DNA of 64,000 nucleotides from Promethearchaeota archaeon (GTDB lineage Archaea; Asgardarchaeota; Lokiarchaeia; Sigyniarchaeales; SOKP01). A program made the translations under genes and the position numbers. Positions 53,759 through 63,490 of this stretch are shown piece by piece. Where the stretch lies: the NCBI GenBank assembly GCA_019894975.1, contig JAGXNO010000014.1, positions 1 to 64,000 of the forward strand, read 5' to 3'. Numbering within the stretch: the first letter of the stretch is position 1; each line of letters begins with the position of its first letter. The notes below the pieces were generated by a model. That model made no database searches. It was given only the letters and a program-made list of their open reading frames with translations, and was not told the origin of the DNA.

Positions 53759-54580
53759 TTAATTAGGTATATCTTTTTTTACGAAAACAAGTAGGCTTGC
53801 AACTATTAATCCTGTATTTATATAACCTAAAATAATGATATCACGAAGATAAAGTGTAAAGTCAGAATGAACTAAATATTCAGAAGGATTAAAATAGTAG
53901 AATATTGATATGTATTTAATACCTTGAACTGATTCGTCCATGTATACATAGAATTCACCAAGGAAAAACATTAAAAATAAAATTATCACACCTAGTGCCA
54001 TTGATTTTCTCGTTGTAAGAAAAATTGTAGAAAATAACATTGCAATCATTGCGAGAGCACCTAAAAAAAGGATCACGCTGATATAAGTCAACCAGAGCCT
54101 GTCGAAAAATAACCCTTCTCCTTGGAATGTCGAGGAAAAGGCCATCCCTCCCATAGTTATAAGAAAAAAGATTCCCATTGTAGCTGCTATAAATATATAA
54201 AGAAATGAGATTTTACTTCCTAGGAAACTATATCGAGTGATAGGCTTAGAGAGTGTAAGATCAATTGTCTTCTCCTCGACTTCTCGAGATAGAAGCCCAC
54301 TCGCCATAAACACAATATATATTCCTGCGTACAGCCACATGAATGTTAGTATTTCTAAGCTCCAGAATCCATAGGGATTAGCAAAAATTTCGATATCACC
54401 AAAAAATTCCAAAAATCCTTCAGGAAAAGCATTAATAACGGATTCAATTGCTGCCAGATCTAAGCTTTCTAACATATTGATGATAAAGTAACTTAATAAT
54501 CCTATAATTCCACCCAAAATTAAGAGTATGTATTTTTTAGAAAGGATAGATTCTTTCAGGCTTGTTATATACTGTTTCAT
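53759..54580 (-). CDS. ABC-2-type transporter permease
   Basis: A 273-residue membrane protein with six helices. It begins with a basic cytoplasmic stretch, then YILLILGGIIGLLSYFIIN. ARE motif-like: GLLSREVEEKTIDLTLSKPITRYSFLGSK, the coupling region of ABC-2 permeases. Its start overlaps the stop of the ATPase gene by four bases (ATGA). With one subunit gene it presumably forms a homodimer with the ATPase as an exporter of unknown substrate. Confidence 0.9.
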   Translation of the reverse strand: MKQYITSLKESILSKKYILLILGGIIGLLSYFIINMLESLDLAAIESVINAFPEGFLEFFGDIEIFANPYGFWSLEILTFMWLYAGIYIVFMASGLLSREVEEKTIDLTLSKPITRYSFLGSKISFLYIFIAATMGIFFLITMGGMAFSSTFQGEGLFFDRLWLTYISVILFLGALAMIAMLFSTIFLTTRKSMALGVIILFLMFFLGEFYVYMDESVQGIKYISIFYYFNPSEYLVHSDFTLYLRDIIILGYINTGLIVASLLVFVKKDIPN

Positions 54581-55536
54581 TTAGAATTCCACTCCTTTTT
54601 TTTTTTGATTTCAGTATTTTGAGATGAGGATACTTCATAATATTTTAAGAAAATATCTTCCAATGCAGGACTTGTAATATCAGTATCAACTATATCAGTT
54701 TCTGAAAGTAGATTAAGTACTTTTGATAATTCCTCTCGAGGTACTAAAAAAGATGCGTGAGTGTCATTGAAAATGACTTTTTCTAAGTTTTCGCATGGTA
54801 ATTGCTTTGAGAATTCCTCTAATCCTTGTGCCGATGTGAATTCAACTTTAATCTCTTTCATAGCCATACTTTTTAGTTGTTGAATTGTCGCTACCTCAAC
54901 GACAGTACCCTCTCGGATGATCCCTACCCGATGAGCAACTCTTTCTACTTCATTTAATAGATGAGAACTCAATAAAACTGTAGATCCAGTTTCTTCTTGT
55001 TGCTTATGGAGAATATTATAAAATTCTGCAGTAATAAGTGGATCTAAACCAGAAGTAGGTTCATCAAGTATAAGAAGTTCTACCTCAGGAGCAAGTGCAA
55101 GAATTATTCCAATTTTTTGTTTATTTCCTTTACTAAGCTCTTTTACCTTCCTATCAAGTTCTAATCCGAAAACTGCTGCTAATTCATCTATACGTCTTTC
55201 TGGAATATCATTTTGATATAATCCAAGGAGATACTCAATATTTCGTCGAGCTGTTTTTTCTTGAAACAAACCTAATTCCCCTGGTAAATAAACTGTACGC
55301 TGACGGATTGCCACAGAATCGAGTTGAGTATCAAGGTTAAAAATTCTTGCTTCTCCAGAAGTTCTCCGAATAAGATCTAATAAGATTCGAATAGTTGTAG
55401 TTTTTCCCGCACCGTTAGGTCCAAGTAATCCAAAAATTTCACCTTTAAAAATATCTAAGCTTAAATTTTCGATTCCTCTACTTTTTCCATAAAACTTTGT
55501 CAATTCTTTTGTTTGAATTATAATATCTTTAGACAT
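54577..55536 (-). CDS. ABC transporter ATP-binding protein
   Basis: A 319-residue ATPase: Walker A GLLGPNGAGKTTTIRILL, Q-loop region, signature ELSKGNKQKIG (LSGGQ variant), Walker B LLILDEPTSGLDP and H-loop LSSHLLNEVERV. The C-terminal 100 residues (SAQGLEEFSKQLP and onward) form the regulatory extension common in multidrug/antibiotic ABC-2 exporters. It is translationally coupled to the permease gene. Confidence 0.95.
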   Translation of the reverse strand: MSKDIIIQTKELTKFYGKSRGIENLSLDIFKGEIFGLLGPNGAGKTTTIRILLDLIRRTSGEARIFNLDTQLDSVAIRQRTVYLPGELGLFQEKTARRNIEYLLGLYQNDIPERRIDELAAVFGLELDRKVKELSKGNKQKIGIILALAPEVELLILDEPTSGLDPLITAEFYNILHKQQEETGSTVLLSSHLLNEVERVAHRVGIIREGTVVEVATIQQLKSMAMKEIKVEFTSAQGLEEFSKQLPCENLEKVIFNDTHASFLVPREELSKVLNLLSETDIVDTDITSPALEDIFLKYYEVSSSQNTEIKKKKEWNSK

Positions 55537-55608
55537 TTTATTTGCTTTTTAGATTTTTATTTAATTATCTTTCTTTTTTTCGATTTTTATATTTATCCAT
55601 TATAAATT

Positions 55609-55622
55609 AGGTTATTTAACCT
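55609..55622. promoter_or_regulatory. Candidate operator AGGTTA-tt-TAACCT
   Basis: A perfect 6-bp inverted repeat with two-base spacer in the 159-base divergent gap between the ABC ATPase and the regulator gene. A TATA-like element ATTTAAAC with a purine-rich BRE-like stretch before it (GGAAAAAT) lies at about 55653-55668, about 30 bases before the regulator ATG. Recognition by the adjacent winged-helix proteins is inferred. Confidence 0.5.
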
Positions 55623-55695
55623 ATTTAAATGTTTTCACAAGATTTGAAGAAAGGAAAAATATTTAAACAAGTTAGTCTATATATTAATTGAAGAA

Positions 55696-56238
55696 ATGAC
55701 AGAAGATACGGGCAATAAAGAGGATTCTGAAAACCATTATCATCTTTTTAGTGAAAGACTAAGAAAATATGAAAATAAACTAGTAGAATTTTTTGTCGAC
55801 ATTGGAACACGGAAAAGAGTAAATCCCAAAATGCTTAAAATTTCCTCTTATTTATTAATACATGGAAGTTTGACTCAATCAGAATTAAAAGAGTTAACAG
55901 GACTTTCAATGGGTACAATATCAACATTCCTATCAGTTATGATAGGTATGGGTCGGTTTCAGAAAGAAAGAATTCCTAAAACTCATACATTTGAATACTC
56001 CTATTCTGGCAATCTTGAAGAAATGACAATTAGGGGAATAGATGTGATGGTCAGCAGTCTTACTTCCATGGGTGTTTATTTAAATGCTAAAAAGAAACAA
56101 TTAAAGGATTTAGCGGTACAAAATAAAAAAGGAGCTGAACATCTTTCTCAAAGGATTGACGAATTACTAGATATCTTTGAGTTTTATAAAGAGGTATTCC
56201 CTAACTTATATAAAGAAGCATTACCAAAAAAGACATGA
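55696..56238 (+). CDS. GbsR/MarR-like winged-helix regulator (first of pair)
   Basis: A 180-residue regulator. The winged helix covers about 45-105: ISSYLLIHGSLTQSELKELT, GLSMGTISTFLSVMIGMGRF and a wing with KTHTFEYSYSG. The C-terminal half is a helical dimerisation part (HLSQRIDELLDIFEFYKEVF). It is divergent from the ABC exporter and followed by a similar gene 21 bases later, suggesting hetero- or cross-regulation of the exporter. Confidence 0.85.
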   Translation: MTEDTGNKEDSENHYHLFSERLRKYENKLVEFFVDIGTRKRVNPKMLKISSYLLIHGSLTQSELKELTGLSMGTISTFLSVMIGMGRFQKERIPKTHTFEYSYSGNLEEMTIRGIDVMVSSLTSMGVYLNAKKKQLKDLAVQNKKGAEHLSQRIDELLDIFEFYKEVFPNLYKEALPKKT

Positions 56239-56259
56239 TATTAAAGAGGTAGAAATCTG

Positions 56260-56766
56260 GTGAGTGAAATTGAGTTTGATCCTGAAGTATTCTTAATTGA
56301 GGAAGAGATTTTTAATCTGTTAGCTTCAACACCTATGTTTGTTGGTCGGGATCCGATGTTTATAAAAATTTTAGGATTGTTTATGACCAGGAAATATCTA
56401 ACACAAAAAACACTACAGAGAATAACAGGATTATCTGCAGGTAAAATTTCTGAGGAAGTAAATGAAATGCTGCAGATGGGACTCATAGAAAAAGCGGATA
56501 TCTCAAAGAAAGGAAAGATAATTTATTCTGCGAATTCTGCCGGTTTGATGCTGCTAAAATTTAGTAAAAGTATTGTAAATAGGATGGTTAAATGGGAGAA
56601 AGAAATAAAAGAAATGAAGTTAGAACTAGAAACCAACAAAGAGCTATTGGAGAATGAAAATGGTTATACCCGAATTTTAGAGTTATACAGTTATTTCTTA
56701 GATGCTGTTAAAAAGTATAGGAAATCTTTTGAAGCGATTGATGATGAAATAAAGGCCTCAAATTAA
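56260..56766 (+). CDS. GbsR/MarR-like winged-helix regulator (second of pair)
   Basis: A 168-residue protein with the same plan as its upstream neighbour: FMTRKYLTQKTLQRITGLSA, GKISEEVNEMLQMGLIEKAD and a helical C-terminus (RILELYSYFLDAVKKYRKSF). Start GTG with AGAGGT nine bases upstream. The pair probably arose by tandem duplication. It is convergent with the radical SAM gene. Confidence 0.8.
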   Translation: MSEIEFDPEVFLIEEEIFNLLASTPMFVGRDPMFIKILGLFMTRKYLTQKTLQRITGLSAGKISEEVNEMLQMGLIEKADISKKGKIIYSANSAGLMLLKFSKSIVNRMVKWEKEIKEMKLELETNKELLENENGYTRILELYSYFLDAVKKYRKSFEAIDDEIKASN

Positions 56767-56776
56767 TTTTAGTTAA

Positions 56777-57685
56777 TTACATTTGAGTTAAGTTTTTTCT
56801 AGGCAATTTTTTGATTCTTGGGTCATTTAAGTAAGAATCTAATGTTTTTACAAACATTTCTCTATCTACTTTTATATTTGTTGAATCAATAGAACAATAA
56901 TTACTTACATGGTCATTGAACACTTGAGAAGTGACATTCTCACCTAAATTTGCAATTATATCTCTTTCTTCTTTTAGGTTTTCGAAAGGGCTTAATAATG
57001 TAAATTCTCCTGATTGTAAATCCTCCCAAAGAGGTGTAGAAGGGGAGATATTTAATGTGCGGAACCTAAATATGGTTGGGTTTATTTCCGTTAATACTCT
57101 AGCCGTCTCTTTTACATGTTCTTCAGAATATTTATATCCCCCTAAACCAAGTATGATATAGAGTGAGAGTTTAATGCCAGCATTTAAAAGTCTTTTTCCT
57201 GCTTTTATAAAGGAAGCTGCTGTCGTCCCTTTTTTCATTAATCTTAATACGGTATTTGAACCGCTTTCTAATCCCATATATACTATATCTAATCCCGCTT
57301 CAGCTAATTTATCTAATTCTTCATCTGATTTTCTTAATATATCCAATGCTTTGGCATAACAGCTGACTCTTTGAACATTCCTAAGTGCAATTCTCACATA
57401 CTTAATAATCTCAACCAAATAATCTGTTGGTGCTGAAGTGGGATTCCCCCCAGCTAGAAATACAGGAAATCCATGATAATTATATTTAGCTGCTTGATCA
57501 ATATCGTCTTTTACGTCTTCTATTGGACGTAGAGCATAATCTTGAGTAGTTCCATACATACCTTTGTAAGTTCCACAAAATTTGCATTTGTTCCATGAAC
57601 ATCCTCCTGTAACAGCGATTAATACAGAATAGGCTTCTACGGGAGGTCTTATAACAATATGCTCAGGCGGGAATTTGACGGTCAT
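56777..57685 (-). CDS. Radical SAM enzyme
   Basis: A 302-residue radical SAM protein. The cluster motif is CSWNKCKFC (CX4CX2C), and VFLAGGNPTSAPTDYLVEII, YMGLESGSNTVLRLMKKGTT and LYIILGLGGYKYSEEHVKET are typical strands. Length and motifs place it with the oxidative-coproporphyrinogen/Elp3-like radical SAM group, but no second cofactor domain is present. Reaction unknown; the flanking genes give no clue. Confidence 0.88.
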   Translation of the reverse strand: MTVKFPPEHIVIRPPVEAYSVLIAVTGGCSWNKCKFCGTYKGMYGTTQDYALRPIEDVKDDIDQAAKYNYHGFPVFLAGGNPTSAPTDYLVEIIKYVRIALRNVQRVSCYAKALDILRKSDEELDKLAEAGLDIVYMGLESGSNTVLRLMKKGTTAASFIKAGKRLLNAGIKLSLYIILGLGGYKYSEEHVKETARVLTEINPTIFRFRTLNISPSTPLWEDLQSGEFTLLSPFENLKEERDIIANLGENVTSQVFNDHVSNYCSIDSTNIKVDREMFVKTLDSYLNDPRIKKLPRKNLTQM

Positions 57686-57814
57686 TTTCTGTGAACAAAA
57701 GTATTAGTTTATAATTGATTGTGTAATGATTAATTTAATTAAAATCAGATAAATTTTTAGATATTATTATTATATTTTACAATTATTTGAAAAAATTTAT
57801 TTAAGGTTATTAGC

Positions 57815-59424
57815 TTGAACCACGGGTTTAATTGGGATTTTAACTATCCCTCTCAAAGAATGCCTGTTCTGGCAAAAAACATTGTATCTACATCTCAACC
57901 TTTAGCCTCTCAGGCAGGACTTAGAATGTTGTTGAAAGGTGGAAATGCAATTGATGCTGCGATTGCTGCAGCAATTACTTTAACCGTAGTAGAACCAACA
58001 AGTAATGGAATCGGAAGTGATGCTTTTGTGTTATTGTGGGATGGTAAAAAAATTATTGGTTTAAATGCAAGTGGAAGATCTCCAGATGCATGGGAACCGA
58101 GTCGTTTTTCTGATCTTAAGGAGATGCCTTTAATAGGTTGGGATGCTGTGACTGTACCAGGTGCTGTGTCTGCTTGGGTTGAACTTTCGAGAAATTATGG
58201 TCAACTTTCATTTATAGAATTATTCGAGCCAGCAATTAACTATGCTGAGAAGGGATTTCTAGTCTCACCTATAACTGCAAGAGCTTGGCAATCTGCACTT
58301 GTTTCTTATGAAAGTGATATGCCAAATTTCAGAAATTTATATCCTGATATCTATGATGCTTTTTTTCGAAATGGAAAAGCGCCAGAACCAGGTAGCATGT
58401 TTAAGTTTCCTGCTCAGGCTAAATCTTTAAGATTAATTGCGGAAACAGAAGGGGAGGCTTTTTACTTTGGTAAAATAGCTAAAAAGATCGTGAAACATTC
58501 TGAAAATACAGGGGGATGCTTAACATTAGAAGATTTAGAACGCCATAAGGTGACTTGGGAAAAATCACTAACAATTAATTATAAAAATATTACTCTACAT
58601 GAAATCCCACCTAATGGTCAAGGTATAGCAGCATTGATTATGCTTGGAATAATTGAAAAACTTGATTTAAGTTCATTTGAATTAGATTCTACTGATTTAG
58701 TTCATTTGCAATTAGAAGCTATGAAATTAGCATTCGCGGATGCTTATCGTTATATTTCAGATCCAACATCATTAGAATTTGATGCATCTAACTTGTTACG
58801 ATCTGAATATCTTACAGAAAGAGCCAATTGCATTAATTTAAAAGAAACTAAACAATTTAAAGCTGGGATCCCTAAAGGGGGAGACACAGTATATCTAACT
58901 GCAGCAGATTCTGATGGGATGATGATCTCCTATATCCAGTCAAATTATACTGGTTTTGGGTCAGGTATTGTCATTCCTAATACGGGAATAAGCCTTCAGA
59001 ATAGGGGAAACGGATTCTCTTTAGAAGAGGGGCACCCTAATCAAGTAGGCCCTAATAAACGTCCATTTCATACGATAATTCCTGCTTTCGTCACAGAAAA
59101 GGGGAAACCTTTAATGAGTTTTGGGGTTATGGGGGGCCGATGCAACCACAAGGTCATGCACAATTAATGATTCGAATCTTTGAGTATAATCAGAATCCTC
59201 AAGCAGCATTAGATTCTCCACGATGGCGTATTTCCCAAGATATGGAAGTTTATCTCGAATCTGGATTTAGTAAAGAATTATTTACAGGATTAGCTCAACT
59301 TGGGCATAGAATTTCTTTAAAAAATTATACAGCCTTTGGAGGGGGACAAATAATTTATAAACTTAATGATGGTTATTTGGGGGCATCTGATTGGCGTAAA
59401 GATGGTAATGCTGTAGGTTTTTAA
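57815..59424 (+). pseudogene. ggt: Gamma-glutamyltransferase-family protein with a one-base frame break
   Basis: An Ntn-hydrolase of the gamma-glutamyltransferase family. The first part (57815-59167) has MLLKGGNAIDAAIAAAITLT, PTSNGIGSDAFVLLWDGK, GGDTVYLTAADSDGMMISYI with the candidate nucleophile Thr, and SNYTGFGSGIVIPNTG. It should continue into GG-x-MQPQGHAQ, but the six-G run at 59131-59136 is followed by a shift, and MQPQGHAQLMIRIFEYNQNP appears one frame over to 59424. Adding one G (GGG-GGG-CCG-ATG) restores the frame as GGPMQPQGH. Assembly error in the homopolymer is the likeliest cause, so the gene may be functional: hydrolysis or transfer of gamma-glutamyl or related amides. Confidence 0.85.
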
Positions 59425-59650
59425 CATATAAGTTAACAAGTTACAAATTTAAGAACGTAAATCACAAAAAAATTCATACTTTTTTTCCATTTTTGTAATA
59501 ATAGTTAGATCTTATAGTTATCAATTTTTCAAATAACATATTTAAATTTTCAAAAATTATTCCAGTTAAAGAAATTTAAGATTTTGATTTTCAATTAAAT
59601 TCAAAGAAACTTAGATTTAAATCTTCAATATTTAGAGGGTATTCGAACTA

Positions 59651-60247
59651 ATGAGTCATGACGGAAAAGATGTTGTTTTCAGTTTTAAAATAGTAATATG
59701 TGGGGCCAACGCTGCCGGGAAAACGTGTCTTTTTAATCGATACTGCTTTAATTCATTTGGTTTCGACACATCACCAACAATTGGAATAAATTTTCATTCA
59801 GTTTACTTAAAGATTAATTTTAAAGAAAACCCAGATGAACTAAAGGAAAACTATGTTGTCAATTCTATTTTTGATTTTGGTGGTCAAGAACGCTTCAAAC
59901 CTTTGCTTCCTAGATTTATTGAGGGTGCTAACGGAGCAGTATTAATTTTTGATTTAGTTAACCCTTTTACATTTAGTCAATTAGATTTCTGGTATGAACA
60001 AATCATTAAATTTGCTGTAAATCCGGATATACCAATACTTCTTGTAGGAACGAAAAGTGATTTAATAGAAAAAACTCCTCCATCAGAAATTGTCCAAGAG
60101 AATCTTATTCATAATTATATAAAAGAAAAAAAATTAGATGGTTTTTTTAGAACATCTTCTTTAGAGAATTCAAATGTCTTAGAAGTCTTTAAAGAAATAA
60201 ATGATATAATGTTAAGAAAGCTGCATATCCCCTATGTTGTAGCTTAA
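59651..60247 (+). CDS. Small Ras/Rab-like GTPase
   Basis: A 198-residue single-domain GTPase: G1 ICGANAAGKTCLFNRY, G2 TSPTIGINFHSVYLKI, G3 FDFGGQERFKPLLPRF, G4 LLVGTKSDL and G5 RTSSLENSNV (Ser instead of Ala). There is a longer loop (ENPDELKEN) between the switch strands. No lipidation cysteine occurs at either end. The prenyl synthase gene is convergent with it. It is a stand-alone gene, so no partner is suggested. Confidence 0.92.
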   Translation: MSHDGKDVVFSFKIVICGANAAGKTCLFNRYCFNSFGFDTSPTIGINFHSVYLKINFKENPDELKENYVVNSIFDFGGQERFKPLLPRFIEGANGAVLIFDLVNPFTFSQLDFWYEQIIKFAVNPDIPILLVGTKSDLIEKTPPSEIVQENLIHNYIKEKKLDGFFRTSSLENSNVLEVFKEINDIMLRKLHIPYVVA

Positions 60248-60265
60248 GAGAAAATTGTAAAGAAA

Positions 60266-61342
60266 TTAAAACTCTCTCTCATATACAAAATCTGAGAATT
60301 CATTAAAGAAGATTTTTTGTTCCCTATTGAGATCAGGATAGATATCCTTTAAATTATTTTTTGCTTGTTCTACTAAATTTTTCGCTAAATGCTCAGCTAT
60401 CATTAAAGCATTAGTTTGAGTAAATATATCCTTCACACTTTTCACATCATTATTAGTGAGAGTTTCTTTACGATATACTTCATTCAGAATTTTTGATTGC
60501 TCTTCATCCGTGTTGTTTACAGCGAGAATGTAGATAATTTTAGATCTATTTTTCGCTTTTATATCATCTGTTAAATCTATGATATCGTCCCTAATGGCAT
60601 GAGCTTGACCAATACTTAGTAACGCATCGCTTAATGGTTTAATTTGATAATGAATGTTACCTTTAGCTAAAATAGCCCCTATTTTTGCAGATTTCTCAAA
60701 TAAACGGGCCCTCTGATACTCAGCAATATTTAAATACTGTTCTAAAGTCATAATTATATTATTATAATTCATATATTCTTCAATTAACTGGCCCTTCATT
60801 AAGAAATCCATCGCTTGGGTATATTCATTGATAGCTAAAAGTTTAGTTTGTTCTGGGAATTTCGCAGATTTTAATATATCCAATCCTAATAGATATCCTT
60901 GCATTCCACCTAGTATCGACATGTCTCTCCCATATAAATTTACTAACTCCTCCTTAATTGGGGCATTTGTATCTTTGTATGTCTGATTTAATTCATTCTT
61001 TAATTGAACATGAAAAGTTGGTTTATCTCTTCTTATTAAATCATCGTCTAATAAGTCGTCATGTATTAAATGTCCGCTATGTAGTAATTCAACTGCGATA
61101 GAAACTTCCCGGATTTGCTCGATCTGATCTTCTAAATACATTGGATTCACAATACCTGAAAAAGCAGCGTTCATTAAAACGGGATGGATTCTCTTTGCTT
61201 TCTCATTTAAAATAAATTCTTCGAGCTGTGTAATGAAATCTTTTAGAAGAATATCTTTTTCAATTTTGCTTATCCGAATGAAATATTTTTCCAATTCTCC
61301 GTCTACGAAAAATTTCTCTGTTTTTAAGTATTCTTCTATCAT
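60266..61342 (-). CDS. Isoprenyl diphosphate synthase
   Basis: A 358-residue trans-prenyltransferase that condenses isopentenyl diphosphate with allylic diphosphates, needed for archaeal ether lipids. First Asp-rich motif: HSGHLIHDDLLDDDLIRRDK. Second: AIRDDIIDLTDD. Also KGQLIEEY and LARLFEKSAKIGA-like helices. Chain length cannot be set from motif alone; residues before the first motif (SIAVELLHSGH) suggest geranylgeranyl or longer products. Confidence 0.93.
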   Translation of the reverse strand: MIEEYLKTEKFFVDGELEKYFIRISKIEKDILLKDFITQLEEFILNEKAKRIHPVLMNAAFSGIVNPMYLEDQIEQIREVSIAVELLHSGHLIHDDLLDDDLIRRDKPTFHVQLKNELNQTYKDTNAPIKEELVNLYGRDMSILGGMQGYLLGLDILKSAKFPEQTKLLAINEYTQAMDFLMKGQLIEEYMNYNNIIMTLEQYLNIAEYQRARLFEKSAKIGAILAKGNIHYQIKPLSDALLSIGQAHAIRDDIIDLTDDIKAKNRSKIIYILAVNNTDEEQSKILNEVYRKETLTNNDVKSVKDIFTQTNALMIAEHLAKNLVEQAKNNLKDIYPDLNREQKIFFNEFSDFVYEREF

Positions 61343-61449
61343 TTTAAGATCATAAATAAATCGTTAGTCTTAATATAAAACATATAATAATTTAATTTAA
61401 TTATATCTAATTCCTATTAATTTTATACTAAAGGAGAATTTTAATTTTT

Positions 61450-61962
61450 ATGTTAATAGCTTGTATTTCTGACAGCCATGATCATATGGATCACATCTTA
61501 AAAGCAGTTTCAATTATAAATGAAAAAAAGGTTAGTGCCGTTATTCATTGCGGGGATTATGTTGCACCTTTTGTTAAGAAATGGTTTGATCACCTTGATG
61601 ATTCAATAAAGAAAAATTTTTTTGGAGTATTTGGTAATAATGATGGAGAAAAGTTGTTTTTAAAACAAAATTTAGGCCAGATATGTAAGTTTGCTCAAAA
61701 CGGGAATGAGTTAATTTTAGAATTAGGAGGAAAGAGAATTTTTGCATCCCATATGCCAAAACAAGAGACAATAAAAGCATTAGCAAATTCTGGGGAGTTT
61801 GATATTATTTTAACAGGACATACTCATGCTTTAAGAAATGAAAAAAATGATAAAGGGGTTTTAATAATAAATCCCGGGGAATTGTGTGGATATTTAACAG
61901 GTAAAGCAACATTTGCTTTAATAGATACAGACAAAATGGAATCAGATATCATTGAATTATAA
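61450..61962 (+). CDS. YfcE/MJ0936-type metallophosphoesterase
   Basis: A 170-residue calcineurin-fold phosphodiesterase: CISDSHDHMDHI, VIHCGDYVAP, FFGVFGNNDGE, FASHMPKQE and LTGHTHALR carry the full set of metal ligands. Typical of the small single-domain archaeal enzymes with broad phosphodiester activity. Starts with ATG 61450, divergent from the prenyl synthase gene. Confidence 0.93.
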   Translation: MLIACISDSHDHMDHILKAVSIINEKKVSAVIHCGDYVAPFVKKWFDHLDDSIKKNFFGVFGNNDGEKLFLKQNLGQICKFAQNGNELILELGGKRIFASHMPKQETIKALANSGEFDIILTGHTHALRNEKNDKGVLIINPGELCGYLTGKATFALIDTDKMESDIIEL

Positions 61963-62016
61963 TATTATTTTCTCTCATTTTTACTTATAATTAATCCTTG
62001 CTCATTGAATTATTAA

Positions 62017-63432
62017 ATGTCAACATTATCACCTAAGGAAATTTACGGAGATTTTAAAAAAAGAAATTTAGATAAAAGTAAAGCTTCAGAATTATTGATA
62101 TCAGTCATTGAAAATCCTCTTGAATCAGATACTCGGATTAGGGTATCGAGTATAAAATTTTTAGGTCTAATAGGGTCAAAAGAAAAAAAAGTATATTTTT
62201 TCCTTGAGAACTTACTAATTTCTGATTTAAATGAGATAGTACGAGGAAATGCTGCAAGTACAATTATAAAGAATTTTCCCGAGTATGCATTTGAACCAAT
62301 TAAATGGTCTTTAGAATATGAAAAATCAGAGTCTTGTATAATTTTAATTATCAAAGCATTGGAAAAAACTAAAAATATGAAATTAAAATCGTTGCTAAAG
62401 ACTATTGATTATATCGATTTTAAAGACGAAATCTTTTTCCCTTTTGGAACTCACCCAACTATCAATTTAAGTAGTAAATATATTGATAGGATATCAAATA
62501 TTAAAGGTCTAAAGAATCTAATAAATCTAAATAAACTATATCTAAATTTTAATAGAATTACAGAAATAGACGGTTTAGAAAACCTAATAAATTTAAAATC
62601 CCTACATTTTCAATGGAATAATATTAGGGTAATTAAAGGATTGGAACACTTAAAGTTATTAGAATACCTCTACCTAAATAACAATGAGATCATTAAGATC
62701 CAAGGTATACATAACCTTTCTAATTTAAAATCTTTAATGATTTATGATAACCAGATCACAGAGATACAAAATTTAGACCATTTAGCAAACTTAGAAATTT
62801 TAAATCTACGTAACAACGGAATCTGTGAAATTAAAGGATTGAGTTGTCTCAATAATTTAAAAAGATTAGACTTAAGTAATAATAGGATAACTGAAATAAA
62901 AGGTCTAGATAACCTTCCTAACTTAGTATTTTTAGATTTAAGTTACAATCAAATATCTGAAATTAAAGGTTTAGATAATTTAAAAAACTTAAAAAATTTA
63001 GATCTTAGAAATAATCAAATAACTGCGATAAAAAAATTAGATATTTTAAAACAGCTACAACACCTATATTTAGGATTCAATAGGATATCAATAAAAGAAG
63101 ATAGTGAGCAAAACAGTATCCTTGATAATATAAATATCGAGGAAAATAATATTTCAAGTTCACTCTTTGATTTCTTTTATCATTATAAATCACCAGAAAA
63201 CTTAGATAACAAGAAATTTTTAGAAATAAGTGACGTTAAATTTATACCAGAATTATTCAAATCTCCTTCTATATTTAAAGAAATAAAATTGATGAGAAAT
63301 CCTTTAGATTTTTTTTCAAGTTCATCATGGACTGTGATATGGAAAAATAATGAGTTTGAAATTTTTCAACTTAGCAAATTTGGAAAGATAACATGGATTC
63401 AGAGAAGAAGGAATCAATATTTCTCTGAATAA
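62017..63432 (+). CDS. HEAT-LRR repeat protein
   Basis: A 471-residue protein. The N-terminal 125 residues are HEAT-like (DTRIRVSSIKFLGLIGSKEK; EIVRGNAASTIIKN). Residues about 150-360 hold eight to nine LRRs of about 22 residues, for example LVFLDLSYNQISEIKGLDNL and LKRLDLSNNRITEIKGLDNL. The repeats are nearly identical, which indicates recent internal duplication. The C-terminal 100 residues have SLFDFFYHYKSPENLDNKKF and a Trp-rich end. No catalytic motif or membrane segment. Protein-binding is the expected role. Confidence 0.85.
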   Translation: MSTLSPKEIYGDFKKRNLDKSKASELLISVIENPLESDTRIRVSSIKFLGLIGSKEKKVYFFLENLLISDLNEIVRGNAASTIIKNFPEYAFEPIKWSLEYEKSESCIILIIKALEKTKNMKLKSLLKTIDYIDFKDEIFFPFGTHPTINLSSKYIDRISNIKGLKNLINLNKLYLNFNRITEIDGLENLINLKSLHFQWNNIRVIKGLEHLKLLEYLYLNNNEIIKIQGIHNLSNLKSLMIYDNQITEIQNLDHLANLEILNLRNNGICEIKGLSCLNNLKRLDLSNNRITEIKGLDNLPNLVFLDLSYNQISEIKGLDNLKNLKNLDLRNNQITAIKKLDILKQLQHLYLGFNRISIKEDSEQNSILDNINIEENNISSSLFDFFYHYKSPENLDNKKFLEISDVKFIPELFKSPSIFKEIKLMRNPLDFFSSSSWTVIWKNNEFEIFQLSKFGKITWIQRRRNQYFSE

Positions 63433-63490
63433 TTTTATTCGAGCTTTACTTACCTAAAATTTTAATTATGATTTCCTAATCTTTAATATT

